64,000 nt of DNA from DATARH01 sp963847345 (lineage in GTDB: Bacteria > Pseudomonadota > Alphaproteobacteria > ATCC43930 > CGMCC-115725). The notes under the pieces are model-generated. The model did not search any database, was not told the origin of the DNA, and worked only from the letters and a program-made list of their open reading frames with translations. Shown here one piece after another: positions 8,270 through 17,419 of the stretch. The position numbers and the translations under genes are program-made. The stretch lies in the NCBI GenBank assembly GCA_963847345.1, contig CAWJZU010000021.1, positions 1-64,000 on the forward strand. Reading direction: 5' to 3'. Every line of letters starts with the position of its first letter. Positions within the stretch are counted from its first letter, which is position 1.

Positions 8270-9493
8270 ATGTCGCTGATTACGGCCGGCCGGGGCCGGT
8301 TCGTGGCGCCGGAGCGGCGTGCGATGGGGGTCGCGTGCGGCGCGCATGTGCTGCACGACGGCTACACCGATCTGCTCTATGTTCTGCTGCCGATCTGGCA
8401 GGCGCAGTTCGGTCTCGGCTATGCCGAAATCGGCGTGCTGCGCGCGCTGTTCACCGGCTCGATGGCGAGTTTGCAGATGCCGGCCGGCTGGCTCGCCGAG
8501 CGGATCGGCGGGCCGCTCGTACTGGGGCTCGGCACGGCGCTGGTCGGGGTCGGGTTTCTCGCGGCAGGGGCCAGCGCCGGGTATGGCATGCTGGCAATGG
8601 CGCTGGTGTTGGCCGGTACCGGCGCCGCCGTGCAGCACCCGATCGCGGCCCATCTCGTCGCGCAGGCGTTTTCCGGGCGGCGGTCGCGCACCGCGCTCGC
8701 CAGCTACAATTTCTCCGGCGATCTGGGCAAGATGGCGTTTCCGGCCGCGACGGCGGGTCTCGTCGCGGTGATGCCGTGGCAGAGCGCGACGCTGCTGCTC
8801 GGCGTCTTCGCGCTCGCTGCCGCCGCCGTGATCCTGAGCGTGCGCGGTCTGCCGGGCCGCGACGGCAAGCCGGCGCCGGCCGACGCCGCCGAGACAACCG
8901 CGGCGCCCGAACGGCAAGCGGAGAGCGGGCGCGGGTTCCCGCTGCTGCTGTCGATCGCGATGATCGACAGCGCGACCCGGATGGGCTTCCTGACGTTTCT
9001 ACCGTTTCTGCTGAAGCTCAAGGGCGCCGATCTTCCGACGATCGGCATCGCCTTGACCCTCGTCTTTACGGGTGGCGCTGCCGGCAAGCTGGTCTGCGGA
9101 TGGCTCGGCGCGCGGCTTGGCGTGGTCAAGGCGGTGTACCTCACAGAGGGTTTGACGGCCGCCGGCATTATGGCGCTGCTGCCGTTGCCGCTGTTCGGCG
9201 CGCTGCTCGTGCTGCCGCTGATCGGGGTGGCGCTGAACGGCACGTCGTCGGTTCTGTACGGAACCGTCCCCGAACTTGTCGCGCCGGAGCGGCGTCAGCG
9301 CGCCTTCGGCATCTTCTATACCGGCGGGATCGGCGCCGGCGCGCTGTCGCCGGTGCTGTACGGGCTGGTCAGCGATCTGATCGACGTGCCGGTGATGATG
9401 ACGCTGATCGCCGCGGTCGTGCTGCTGACGCTGCCGCTGACTTGGGGTCTGCGCCCCTCGCTGCGCGCGATCACGGCGGCGCATAATCGTTAA
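8270..9493 (+). CDS. MFS transporter, fosmidomycin-resistance-like group
   Basis: A 12-helix major facilitator of 407 residues in the inner membrane. The opening segment GAHVLHDGYTDLLYVLLPIW resembles the Fsr group of drug exporters (HFxHDxYxxxLPPLLP), and the loop between helices 2 and 3 reads GWLAERIGGPLVLGLG, the MFS motif A. The loop between the two halves (DGKPAPADAAETTAAPER) is polar. It is divergent from the SABATH-like methyltransferase; export of the methylated or acid compound is an attractive but unproven link. Confidence 0.85.
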   Translation: MSLITAGRGRFVAPERRAMGVACGAHVLHDGYTDLLYVLLPIWQAQFGLGYAEIGVLRALFTGSMASLQMPAGWLAERIGGPLVLGLGTALVGVGFLAAGASAGYGMLAMALVLAGTGAAVQHPIAAHLVAQAFSGRRSRTALASYNFSGDLGKMAFPAATAGLVAVMPWQSATLLLGVFALAAAAVILSVRGLPGRDGKPAPADAAETTAAPERQAESGRGFPLLLSIAMIDSATRMGFLTFLPFLLKLKGADLPTIGIALTLVFTGGAAGKLVCGWLGARLGVVKAVYLTEGLTAAGIMALLPLPLFGALLVLPLIGVALNGTSSVLYGTVPELVAPERRQRAFGIFYTGGIGAGALSPVLYGLVSDLIDVPVMMTLIAAVVLLTLPLTWGLRPSLRAITAAHNR

Positions 9494-9627
9494 ACTTCCG
9501 GCGGTACGGACTAGCCGCCTGCCCGTGCTGCGGAAACGACGATTGCCGCGGCGGCCGGCCCCGCGCTATCAAGGTGCCGCTCTGTTGAGCAGCTCCGGGC
9601 AGTCTGCGTTTGAGGAGAGGCCGGACG

Positions 9628-10924
9628 GTGACCGAAATCGTCGGAACGCGCCCGGCTGCGATCGGGCCTGGCGCCCGCGACGGCGCCGGCCCGGTGGGCA
9701 TCCCGGGGGCGAGCATCGAATCGCGCGAGTCGTGGGTTGCGGCTGGCCTCGCGCTGGGGCTGCTGTCGGTCTCCTACGGATCGCCGCTGCTCGCCGTTGT
9801 CGGGCTGAAGCCGATCACCGAGGATCTCGGTACGCAGCGCCAGCTCGTCGCGCTGGTCGCCTCGCTGACCTGGCTCGGCACCGGGCTTGGCGGCGTCGTC
9901 ATGGGGCAGGTCGCCGAGCGGATCGGCATCCGGGCGACGGTCATTTTCGGCGCGACGATGATCGCGCTTGGTCTCGCCGTCTCGGCAAGCGGCAATCTGT
10001 GGGCGATGCTGATCGGACACGCGGTGCTGGTCGGCTTCCTCGGCAACGGCGCGCTTTATCCGCCGCTGATCGTCTATGTGAGCCGCTGGTTCGACCGGCG
10101 TCGCGGCGTCGCGCTCGGCGTCATTTCGTCCGGCCAGTATATCGCCGGGATGATCTGGCCGACGCTGTTCCAGCTGGGGATCACCGATTACGGCTGGCGC
10201 GCGATGATGCTTGGTTTCGGCGCAATCGTTGTGGTCGCGGTTCCGATCGTCGCGCTGTTCCTGCGGCCCTCGCCCGAGTTGCCCGCCTTCTCCCTGTCTG
10301 AGGCTGAGGTCAGCGCGCGGCGGAGGGTGCTTGGGCTGCACCCGAACCTGGTGCTGGCGCTGATCTGCGGCGCAGGCTTTTTCTGCTGCGTGCCGATGTC
10401 GATCCCGCAGGGCCATCTCGTCGCGTTTTGCAGCGACGTCGGCATCGCGGCGACGCAAGGCGCGGCGATGCTGTCGGTATTGCAGGGCGCCGCGTTTGTC
10501 AGCCGCGTCGGGTGGGGCTGGGTGGCGGACCGGATCGGCGGATTGAGGACGGTGCTGGTTGGCTCGTCTTTGCAGGCGCTGGCAATCACCGCTTTCATGT
10601 CGACACAGGACGAAGCGGGGCTGTTCGCGGTCTCGGCCGCCTACGGTCTTGGTTTCAGCGGCATCATCCCGGCCTATGTCATCGCGATCCGCGAGCTGTA
10701 CCCGTCGCGCGAGGCGTCATGGCGGGTGCCGAGCGTGCTTGTTCGTCAGCATGGGCGGCATGGCGTTCGGCGGCTGGTGGGCCGGCGCGCTGTACGACCA
10801 TTTCGGCTTTTACGGCCCGGCCTTTGTCTCGGGCGTGCTGTTCAATCTGGCGAACATTGGCGTCGTCGGCTTCCTGGTGCTGCGCCAGCGCCGTCACGGC
10901 GGGTTTCGCCGGGTGGTGGTATAA
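9628..10924 (+). CDS. MFS transporter (one +1 frameshift)
   Basis: A second major facilitator, about 431 residues after removing one extra T at 10739-10740. Before the shift the frame ends at EASWRVPSVL; after it FVSMGGMAFGGWWAGAL continues the eleventh and twelfth helices. The N-terminal half has WLGTGLGGVVMGQVAERIGI and SRWFDRRRGVALGVISSGQY, as in the monocarboxylate/oxalate-like MFS group. GTG was taken as start because GAGGAGAGG lies eight bases upstream; a TTG further up lacks a site. Substrate unknown. It follows the first MFS gene by 134 bases and may be co-transcribed. Confidence 0.85.
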
Positions 10925-11121
10925 AGCCCGGTTACTACTGTGTGTTGGGTTGAAAACGGCTATACCCGACCTGCACCGCGAGCCCACAGCCGTGCCGAAA
11001 GCACGGCCGGTGCTCGCCACGGTCGATAAAAAACAAACTTTGTGTCCGCTATCGAACAGAAAGATACGCTCGGCTTGGGCCAGGCTCGCACCCTTAAGAA
11101 CGCTGAACCCGAGGAGGGGTT

Positions 11122-11367
11122 GTGTCGGACACCGCATTGGCGCCTCGCGCGCCGGTCCAGGAATTGGCCGTCGTCGGCCTTGTTCTGGAAACCTATAAAG
11201 CAATCATCGCTCGCTCGCGGAACGAGCGCGAAGCCTTCGCGGCCGCCGTGCGCACTTACCAAGCGTACAACCTAGAGTCGCCCGAAACAGAGGCGCGCCG
11301 CGCCGTAGCGAATATTATCTGCGGCAAGCAACAGGAGTTGAGAAAGGAGACCGGAGCAGATTTGTAA
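11122..11367 (+). CDS. Small hypothetical protein
   Basis: An 81-residue helical protein starting at GTG with GAGGAGG six bases upstream, one of the best ribosome sites in this region, which argues that it is real. It reads ELAVVGLVLETYKAIIARSR and AAAVRTYQAYNLESPETEA, with no signal peptide, membrane segment or recognisable motif. It stands alone between the MFS genes and the Crp-type regulator. Function unknown. Confidence 0.6.
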   Translation: MSDTALAPRAPVQELAVVGLVLETYKAIIARSRNEREAFAAAVRTYQAYNLESPETEARRAVANIICGKQQELRKETGADL

Positions 11368-11550
11368 ATAAGGAATCTCTTTTGCTACTAGACGTTGCTG
11401 AGGTCCGAAAGACGTGTCGTCGGATCCCACCTTAGAGGTTGCCTAAATCGATCTTTACGCCCACATTAAACGTATCGCTCGCAGCGGCCATTTGGGCGCG
11501 AGCGGCTGAGAGTAGCGTGTGCTCCCGCCAGAATCCGGCCAGGAGCGCAG

Positions 11551-12300
11551 GTGCCAGCACCTTCCGAACTTCCCATTCCGAATCTGTTTTTGGCATCGTT
11601 GTCGGAAGACGACTTCGAGGCGCTGCGGCCGCATTTGCAGACGGTGCGGCTGCCCTCGCGCCAAATACTGCACGAAATGGGGGCGCCGATCGATCACTGC
11701 TATTTCACGGATGGCGGCATGACCTCGCTGCTGATCCAGCTTGAAGACGGCGCGATGATCGAAGCGGGTGTTGTCGGCAAGGAAGGATTTGCCGGAGGTG
11801 CCGCGCTCATGGGATCTGAGGACTCGGCCCCGCACACGAGCATGATCCAGATGCCCGGCGTGGGGCTGCGCATTTCGGCGGACGTGCTGCGCACCGAAAT
11901 GCTGCGCCGTCCCGGCCTCCTCGACCGGGTGCATCGTTTTACGCAGGTCCTCAACGCCCAGATTTCGCATACCGCGGCCTGCAACGCACATCACAACCTC
12001 AACGAACGGCTCGCCCGCTGGCTTTTGATGGCACACGACCGGGCCGAATCCGATGCGTTGCCGCTGACCCAGGAATTCGTCTCGATGATGCTGGCCGTGC
12101 GCCGCCCCGGCGTCACGGTGGCGGCGCGTTCGCTGCAGAACACCGGCGCGATTGATTACCAGCGCGGCCGCGTCACTGTCCTCGACCGCGAGCGCCTCGA
12201 GGAAGCTGCCTGCGAATGCTACGGCATCGTCCGGGAATACTATCGCCGCATATTGGGCTGGCCTCCGAGACGGGAATCGGAGCAGTTGGTACGAAAGTAG
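11551..12300 (+). CDS. Crp/Fnr-family transcriptional regulator
   Basis: A 249-residue regulator with an N-terminal cyclic-nucleotide-binding fold (LPSRQILHEMGAPIDHCYF, then GKEGFAGGAAL near 75) and a C-terminal helix-turn-helix (LTQEFVSMMLAVRRPGVTVA followed by GAIDYQRGRVTVLDRERLE). The glycines of the cAMP pocket are only partly kept and the Arg-Ser of true CRP is absent, so the ligand may be different or none. It starts at GTG with AGGAGCG close upstream. Another regulator of the same superfamily begins 360 bases downstream, but the two belong to different subgroups. Confidence 0.88.
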   Translation: MPAPSELPIPNLFLASLSEDDFEALRPHLQTVRLPSRQILHEMGAPIDHCYFTDGGMTSLLIQLEDGAMIEAGVVGKEGFAGGAALMGSEDSAPHTSMIQMPGVGLRISADVLRTEMLRRPGLLDRVHRFTQVLNAQISHTAACNAHHNLNERLARWLLMAHDRAESDALPLTQEFVSMMLAVRRPGVTVAARSLQNTGAIDYQRGRVTVLDRERLEEAACECYGIVREYYRRILGWPPRRESEQLVRK

Positions 12301-12329
12301 ACCGACGCGATCTGGTTAACTCCGTTAAC

Positions 12330-12575
12330 CTACGAAAAGCTGCGCTCGATCGAGGCGGCGGCCTCCTCCAGAGAGGCGAATAATTCGTGTCGGCCGTCGA
12401 GAAATCCGAAGCCGGCTTCAAAATACCAGGCACCGCGGAGCAGCGGTTCGTGAGCCTGATCGTTCAGGCGAACCAGCACTGCCGCGAGCTTGCCGTCGAT
12501 AAGCACCAGACACCCTTCACGGTCCTCGCTGGCCGTCAGAACTTCGATCGGTTGGAAGCTGATCAGAGGATGCAC
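12330..12575 (-). CDS. Small hypothetical protein
   Basis: An 81-residue protein, MHPLISFQPIEVLTASEDRE at the start and YFEAGFGFLDGRHELFASL near the end, without signal or membrane segments. I recall proteins with this opening and a closing WFLEAGFG-like motif in other alphaproteobacteria, which supports a real gene; none has a known role. It starts at GTG without a strong ribosome site and lies between, and opposite to, two Crp/Fnr regulators. Confidence 0.55.
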   Translation of the reverse strand: MHPLISFQPIEVLTASEDREGCLVLIDGKLAAVLVRLNDQAHEPLLRGAWYFEAGFGFLDGRHELFASLEEAAASIERSFS

Positions 12576-12663
12576 CCAATGCCAACAGCAGGAATTCTCG
12601 CCCGGTTGCTACTCGCGAGAGTTTATCGCACAGGCGCTCGCTACGCCGGGAAGTGAAATCGTC

Positions 12664-13407
12664 ATGCCCAATATTCGTTTTCCCCTGCACCGCCCGGAGC
12701 TGCGCGATCTGCTGATCCGCGGAGAGGCGACCATCCGGAAGGCCATGGGGCCGCCGACCCGGTATCGCGAGGGTCAGGTTCTGGTAAGCACCGGCAAGAG
12801 CAGCGAGACGGTGTATCTGCTGGAACAAGGTTGGGTCGCCCGCAGCCGACTGATCGCGGATGACCGCCGCCAGATAATCGTCGTTTTCCTGCCGGGCGAT
12901 CTGATGGGCATCAAGAGTATATTACTCGAACGCCAGCCGGACACAATCGAATGCCTGACCGATGTCTACGCACGCACCATCGATCACAAGCGCCTGCTGC
13001 AGCTGGTCGCACAGGATCATGCCGCCGGCATACGGATCATGTTCCAGCTCGCCGAGGACGAACGGCGGGTGCATAACTGGGTGGCGGCTCTCGGCAAAGG
13101 CAGCGCCGACGAACGGATCGCCACGCTGCTGCTGGATTTGCGCGGGCGGCTACATCAGGCAGGGCTCGCCAACGGGTCCGGGTTCCGGATGCCGATGACG
13201 CAGCAGGAAATCGCCGATCATCTCGGGCTGACCCTCGTGCACGTCAACCGGGTTCTGCGCCGGCTCCGGGAAGCGGGGATTGTGACGGTGCAACACGGTG
13301 TCGTCACGGTCGATGAGATGGCGCGGCTGTCGCGTCTCGCGGCACCGCTGCAGGACATCTATGAGCGAACGACGCCGGAATTCGGTGGTCAGGAGATACG
13401 CGCATGA
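12664..13407 (+). CDS. Crp/Fnr-family transcriptional regulator with HTH
   Basis: A 247-residue regulator. The effector domain (REGQVLVSTGKSSETVYLLE, then VVFLPGDLMGIKSILLE) is of the Crp/Fnr type and the DNA-binding part is canonical: MTQQEIADHLGLTLVHVNRV is an FNR-like helix-turn-helix. There is no N-terminal Cys cluster, so it is not an oxygen-sensing FNR. Typical relatives in alphaproteobacteria (FixK- or FNR-like groups) act as global regulators, but no target is evident here except perhaps the palindrome at 49367-49384. The ATG has GGGAAG eleven bases upstream. Confidence 0.9.
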   Translation: MPNIRFPLHRPELRDLLIRGEATIRKAMGPPTRYREGQVLVSTGKSSETVYLLEQGWVARSRLIADDRRQIIVVFLPGDLMGIKSILLERQPDTIECLTDVYARTIDHKRLLQLVAQDHAAGIRIMFQLAEDERRVHNWVAALGKGSADERIATLLLDLRGRLHQAGLANGSGFRMPMTQQEIADHLGLTLVHVNRVLRRLREAGIVTVQHGVVTVDEMARLSRLAAPLQDIYERTTPEFGGQEIRA

Positions 13408-13456
13408 CGCAAGAGCAGGGGACAGAATTCGGCAGCGCAGGGCTCGGGCTAAAGGG

Positions 13457-13634
13457 AATCGGGGCCGAGCTGGTCTAGGCTCGGACAGCCGATCTGACCC
13501 TGTTAGGAGCTCGATCTCGGTCTCGACGCTGTCGATGCCTCCCCGGAGTTTGCTCCGACCGCGCCGGACGGCACCGGGCGGCCGGAGCTAAGGAATTGCG
13601 CACCGAGGCACCGCACGATCAGGATCGTCGGGAA
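13457..13634 (-). pseudogene. Alpha-hydroxy-acid oxidase, decayed 3' remnant
   Basis: About 180 bp that aligns with the 3' ends of the two FMN-dependent alpha-hydroxy-acid oxidase genes further right. Shared blocks include AATCGGGGCCGAGCTGGTC, CAGCCGATCTG, TCGATCTCGGT and CACCGAGGCACxGC, in the same order and spacing apart from small indels. No frame is open across it. It represents the last 60 or so codons (C-terminal GCPSLDQLGPDFLW region) of a third paralogue lost by decay. Confidence 0.75.
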
Positions 13635-13652
13635 TGCTCGCGAACCGGTCGT

Positions 13653-13958
13653 CTATTTGGCGATCGGAGATGGTTCTTTTCGGACTGGCATCAGCTTTGC
13701 GCTCTCTGAATAATTTGTATTTTCGGGAGGTACTTCGTAGCTTCCGAAGCAGGCGTTGAGCCAGGAGACTTCGTTCTGTGCCTCGACGTGGGTCTTACCG
13801 CCAGCAACGTACTGGGCGGCGATGATCGCCTCGGCGGCGGCGATATCCGGCTGTGAGGAAGTACCAATTCCAAAGAACAGGTTGAGCGCTACCAACGCCG
13901 CCTTCGGCGATGGCGGTATCCACACGCAGTGACCAAAAATCATCGCAAAGCTGTTCAT
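13653..13958 (-). CDS. Small hypothetical protein
   Basis: A 101-residue protein whose start has AGGAGG eight bases upstream. The N-terminal third is hydrophobic (PKAALVALNLFFGIGTS), possibly one membrane helix or an uncleaved signal; the rest is polar with EAIIAAQYVAGGKTHVEAQN and a Pro-rich end. I do not recognise a family. It lies alone next to the oxidase remnant. Confidence 0.5.
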   Translation of the reverse strand: MNSFAMIFGHCVWIPPSPKAALVALNLFFGIGTSSQPDIAAAEAIIAAQYVAGGKTHVEAQNEVSWLNACFGSYEVPPENTNYSESAKLMPVRKEPSPIAK

Positions 13959-14527
13959 CGGGCTGCCTCCTATTTCAGATCGGCTCATCGGCTCGCTGCA
14001 GCCTGTGGACCAGAAGCCATTGCGTTCGCCGCATTCCATGCTTCTGTCTGACTGTCGGGAACAGCAAAACAGGAGGTCGTCAGAGCCGCGTGAAGCAAGC
14101 GCAAACCCGACGATAATTCGGCGTTAAATGAGGCAGATCCGTCGACATACACCGGATACCGCAGCCTTCGGACGACCGACGGATTCAGGCTCAGTGCTCA
14201 AAGGCGCGAGCAAAATTCACCTGTCGCCTTCCAACGTTCGCCTGGGCAGCACTGCTCGAAAACCGACACCCCTACCCTCACCGGCGGGGGTGTCGGGCCC
14301 ATCGAGTGAGCTCTCGATATGCTCGAATATGACCGCTGAGCCTGGCGTGAAGCGGTTCGACATCGCCTCTGGTCCTCGGCTGAAGCACCGGGCGACGTTG
14401 AGGGCAACGCATTTTGCCCGTAGTGAGGGCGATTATGCACTGACATAGCGTATCGTGCTTTGGTAGATTGGGAAATCGGTCGCCCGGGGCGACAGAAGCC
14501 GGGTTAGCACTCAAAAAGGTGATGCAG
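13959..14527. other. Non-coding stretch of about 570 bp
   Basis: No open frame here has a ribosome site or recognisable homology. The only structure is a hairpin at 14264-14295 with 9-bp perfect arms (CGACACCCC / GGGGTGTCG) and a 14-base loop, without a T-run. The last 60 bases upstream of the lipoprotein gene may hold its promoter. Confidence 0.5.
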
Positions 14528-14977
14528 ATGAAGGCTCTGTTTCTGACTAGCTTGTCGCTACTTGCAATGGCTGCGTGCACGCAGCAAATGCCGCCTTCCT
14601 CGGAAGGCGCGATATCCGCTCCAACCTCGGTGGGAGGCTCGGCCTCCAATACGACAACTGCGTTCGACGGAACTTACCGGGGATTATCTATCCGTGGTGA
14701 CAGCGGCGCTGGCCCGGGTGCCCAGCATTCGGACCTAGAGTCAACCGGATGCCAGCCGTTTGTCGTGCCGCCAACCATGACGATCAGTAATGGTCTGGCG
14801 CAGTTTCAAGCGGTCGGCGCCGTATTTGCCGGATATGTGACACCGCAGGGCAATTTACGACTGGAAACCGGCCGCGGTGCAATCGTGACCGCCAATTTCG
14901 ATCCACAGAATCGTGTATTTCGCGGTCAAGCGAACACAATCAATTGCCGCTATGATGTTGCGTGGCAACAAGCATGA
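14528..14977 (+). CDS. Putative lipoprotein of unknown function
   Basis: A 149-residue exported lipoprotein. The signal MKALFLTSLSLLAMAAC ends in a lipobox (LAMAAC), so Cys 17 would be lipidated. The following 30 residues are a Ser/Thr/Pro-rich linker, then a small domain with DGTYRGLSIRGDS and GYVTPQGNLRLETG and two or three Cys, a layout seen in periplasmic beta-rich proteins of unknown role. Of two nearby ATGs the second was chosen, with AAGG eight bases upstream. Monocistronic as far as can be seen. Confidence 0.75.
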   Translation: MKALFLTSLSLLAMAACTQQMPPSSEGAISAPTSVGGSASNTTTAFDGTYRGLSIRGDSGAGPGAQHSDLESTGCQPFVVPPTMTISNGLAQFQAVGAVFAGYVTPQGNLRLETGRGAIVTANFDPQNRVFRGQANTINCRYDVAWQQA

Positions 14978-15231
14978 GAACACCAGTCGCGCCTCGGTAG
15001 AGGGGCGCGGGAGATCGGCAGGGCTATATCGTCGAGTGTGCCGAACTCCACTCCCGACGCGCTTACGCTTGCTGGGGCGTTCGTTTTTCTCCACGACACC
15101 AACCAAGATGCGCCGGAGGCCCGACGATGACGACTTACGCACTATGCTGCCGCACGGAGTTCGAATCACCCCGTGCGCACGAGCAGCGGTCATAGTGCGT
15201 CCGCCGCCATTTCGTTTTAGAAGCACACAAC

Positions 15232-16429
15232 CTACCGGTTCCGCCCTGGCTCCTCGGTCCACAAGAAATCGGGGCCGAGCTGGTCCAAACTCGGGCAGCC
15301 GATCTGGCCCATCACGAGGTCGATCTCGGTTTTGAAGATGTCGATCGCCTTCTTGACGCCCGGCAGGCCGCCGGCGACCGCGCCATAGAGCGTCGGGCGG
15401 CCGAAGGTGACGAACTGCGCGCCGAGGCACAGCGCGATCAGAATGTCGGCGCCGCGCCTCGCGCCGCTGTCGAGCATCACGGTCATCCGGTCGCCGACCG
15501 CCGCCTTGATCGCCGGCAGCGCGTCGAGCGAGGCCGGCGCCTGGTCGAGCTGACGGCCGCCGTGGTTTGACACGAGGATGCCGTCGGCGCCGATGTCGGC
15601 GGCGCGGATCGCGTCGGCCGGGTTCAGGATGCCCTTGACGATCAGCGTGCGCGGGAACAGCCGGCGGTAGCGTTCGAGGTCCTTCCAGGTCTGCGCCGAG
15701 GCCGGGGTCATCGTGCGGTTGAAGTCGAGAACCTGCGGGATTGTCGCGCCGTTGCCGGCATGCGGCACCCAGTTGCCAAGGGTCGGCGCGCCGCCGTTCC
15801 TGACATAGTCGTAGACCCATAGCGGGTGGCTCAGCGCCTCGATGATGATCCCCGGCTTCAGCTTCAGCGCCTCGAAGACGCCGCCGCCGCCGAACATTCG
15901 CGAAGCCGTTGCGCAGATTACGCTCGCGCCTGGGATGCACCGGCACGTCCACGGTCAACACCAGCGCGCCGAGCCCGTTGTCGCGCGCCCGGCCGACCAG
16001 CGCGTCGGTGACGGAAGCGTCCTTCGCGGCGTACATTTGAAACCAGGTATTGTCCGGCGCGATCCTCGCGGCTTCCTCCATCGAGGCGTTGCTGCCGCCC
16101 GACATGATGTAGGGGATGTTGGCTTCCGCGGCCGCCTCGGCCAGCAGCAATTCGCCGCCGCGCCGCTGATACAGCCCGACGCCGCCGGTCGGCGAGATGC
16201 CGAACGGGCTCGAAAAGGTGCGCCCGAAAATCGTCTGCGTCTGGTCGCGCGTCGATACGTCGACAAGGTAGCGCGGCAGCAGCTGATGCCTGCGAAACGC
16301 GGCGGCGTTGCGCTCCAGCCCGCGCTCGTCCTCGACCCCGCCCTCGATGTAGTCGAACATGACCTTGGGCAGCTTGCGCTTCGCCAGCTGATGCAGGTCC
16401 TCGATGTTGATCGCGTCGTCGATACTCAT
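15232..16429 (-). CDS. FMN-dependent alpha-hydroxy-acid oxidase/dehydrogenase, copy 1 (one +1 frameshift)
   Basis: A TIM-barrel flavoprotein that oxidises 2-hydroxy acids such as lactate, glycolate or mandelate to 2-oxo acids. It is 398 residues after removing one extra base near 15895. Conserved parts: FDYIEGGVEDERG, SSPFGISPTGG, IMSGGSN, and the signature ILVSNHGGRQLDQ carrying the catalytic His and substrate-binding Arg. The shift lies just after RERNLRNGFAN and the next frame resumes with FEALKLKPG. The ATG has GGGAGAC upstream. The gene is paralogous to 17420-18625 and to the remnant at 13457-13634. Substrate cannot be read from sequence. Confidence 0.9.
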
Positions 16430-16495
16430 GGCGTGTCTCCCAATGATCGGCCAATCGCCTTCAGCATGGCTTATTATTCAAGGCTGCGACAATCC

Positions 16496-16927
16496 TCAGG
16501 GAACCGCAACCGCGACGCCGAGCGTGCCGGCGCTTTCGGCCATCTGCTGATCGAAGGTGACCAGCGTGGCACCGAGCCGTTGCGCAATTGCGAGGTGGAG
16601 GGCGTCAGGAGTCCGCAGCGTCAGATCGAGACGACGCAGGAACATCGTAGCGGCAGTGATGTCCGCCGGGCTGATTTCCACCCGATGTGCCGACCGCGCG
16701 ACCCAGATATCGAAGTCGGACAGATCCTGCTGAGCATCGGAAAGGGTGCTTTCCCGGGTACGGACACGGCGCGCGATGGCCGAGGCAAATTCGGCCCCTG
16801 CAAAATCGCTGACGAGCAGCGGGCCCGGATCAGTCAACACGAACGCTTCCGCACGGTCGCTGAACGGCTCCGTCGTCAGCAGGGCAACCAGAACGCTCGC
16901 ATCGAGATAGCAGCCTACCGCTGCCAC
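16496..16927 (-). CDS. vapC: PIN-domain ribonuclease toxin (VapC-like)
   Basis: A 143-residue PIN-domain protein, the toxin of a type II toxin-antitoxin pair; such enzymes cut specific RNAs using Mg2+. All four acidic residues of the active site are present: Asp in YLDASVLVALL, Glu in GAEFASAIA, Asp in TPDALHLAIA and Asp in VTFDQQMAE. The start overlaps the antitoxin's end by 13 bases, so the two are translationally coupled. The pair sits between two paralogous oxidase genes. Confidence 0.9.
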   Translation of the reverse strand: MAAVGCYLDASVLVALLTTEPFSDRAEAFVLTDPGPLLVSDFAGAEFASAIARRVRTRESTLSDAQQDLSDFDIWVARSAHRVEISPADITAATMFLRRLDLTLRTPDALHLAIAQRLGATLVTFDQQMAESAGTLGVAVAVP

Positions 16928-17169
16928 TCTTCGTCCCGAAGCTGGCTGAGCAATGTGCCGGCGTCCGTTTTAGCCGGAGTCCTCCCGACGCGCCGGGCAC
17001 GCAACCATTCGATATCGGTCCGCGTCGTCGGTCGGGGCGCCGGCCGCACCGGCGTCAGCTCAACAACCGGCTCGCCGCGGCGCGTGATAACGACTGGCTC
17101 GCCCGCAAGCGCCCGGTCGATCAGCCGTGAGAGCTGGTTTTTCGCCTCGGCAATGCTGTGCGTCGTCAT
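16915..17169 (-). CDS. Phd/YefM-type antitoxin
   Basis: An 84-residue antitoxin that binds DNA through its N-terminus and neutralises the PIN toxin through its C-terminus. The N-terminus THSIAEAKNQLSRLIDRAL and the following GEPVVITRRGEPVVEL are the standard Phd/YefM beginning; the last 30 residues are the variable toxin-binding tail. The start is only five bases from a 12-bp inverted repeat, so autoregulation is likely. No ribosome site separates the repeat from the ATG. Confidence 0.9.
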   Translation of the reverse strand: MTTHSIAEAKNQLSRLIDRALAGEPVVITRRGEPVVELTPVRPAPRPTTRTDIEWLRARRVGRTPAKTDAGTLLSQLRDEEWQR

Positions 17170-17173
17170 GGAA

Positions 17174-17204
17174 GGACAGATAACCATCACATGGCTATCT
17201 GTCC
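17174..17204 (-). promoter_or_regulatory. Palindromic operator of the toxin-antitoxin operon
   Basis: Inverted repeat GGACAGATAACC / GGCTATCTGTCC: 12-base arms with one mismatch around a 7-base spacer. It ends five bases before the antitoxin ATG. The position matches the self-repression operators of Phd/YefM-type antitoxins and occupies the place where a ribosome site would be expected. Confidence 0.7.
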
Positions 17205-17419
17205 ATGGCCGGGAGAGCGGCTCCGGATACCGATTTCGCCGCCAGTAGTCGTAGCCGGGGGATGGGCTAAGTTCGACGAGTGCTCCTTGCGCCACGCAGA
17301 CACGGAGGGGAAATCAATCTCCGTGCTCTCCGTGCCTCCGTGATGAGATTAGAAGCGTGCAGCTTTCGCCGGGGTCAGCCCATGCCGCGGGTCCGTCTAT
17401 CTCGCAATGCCAAAGAGGA

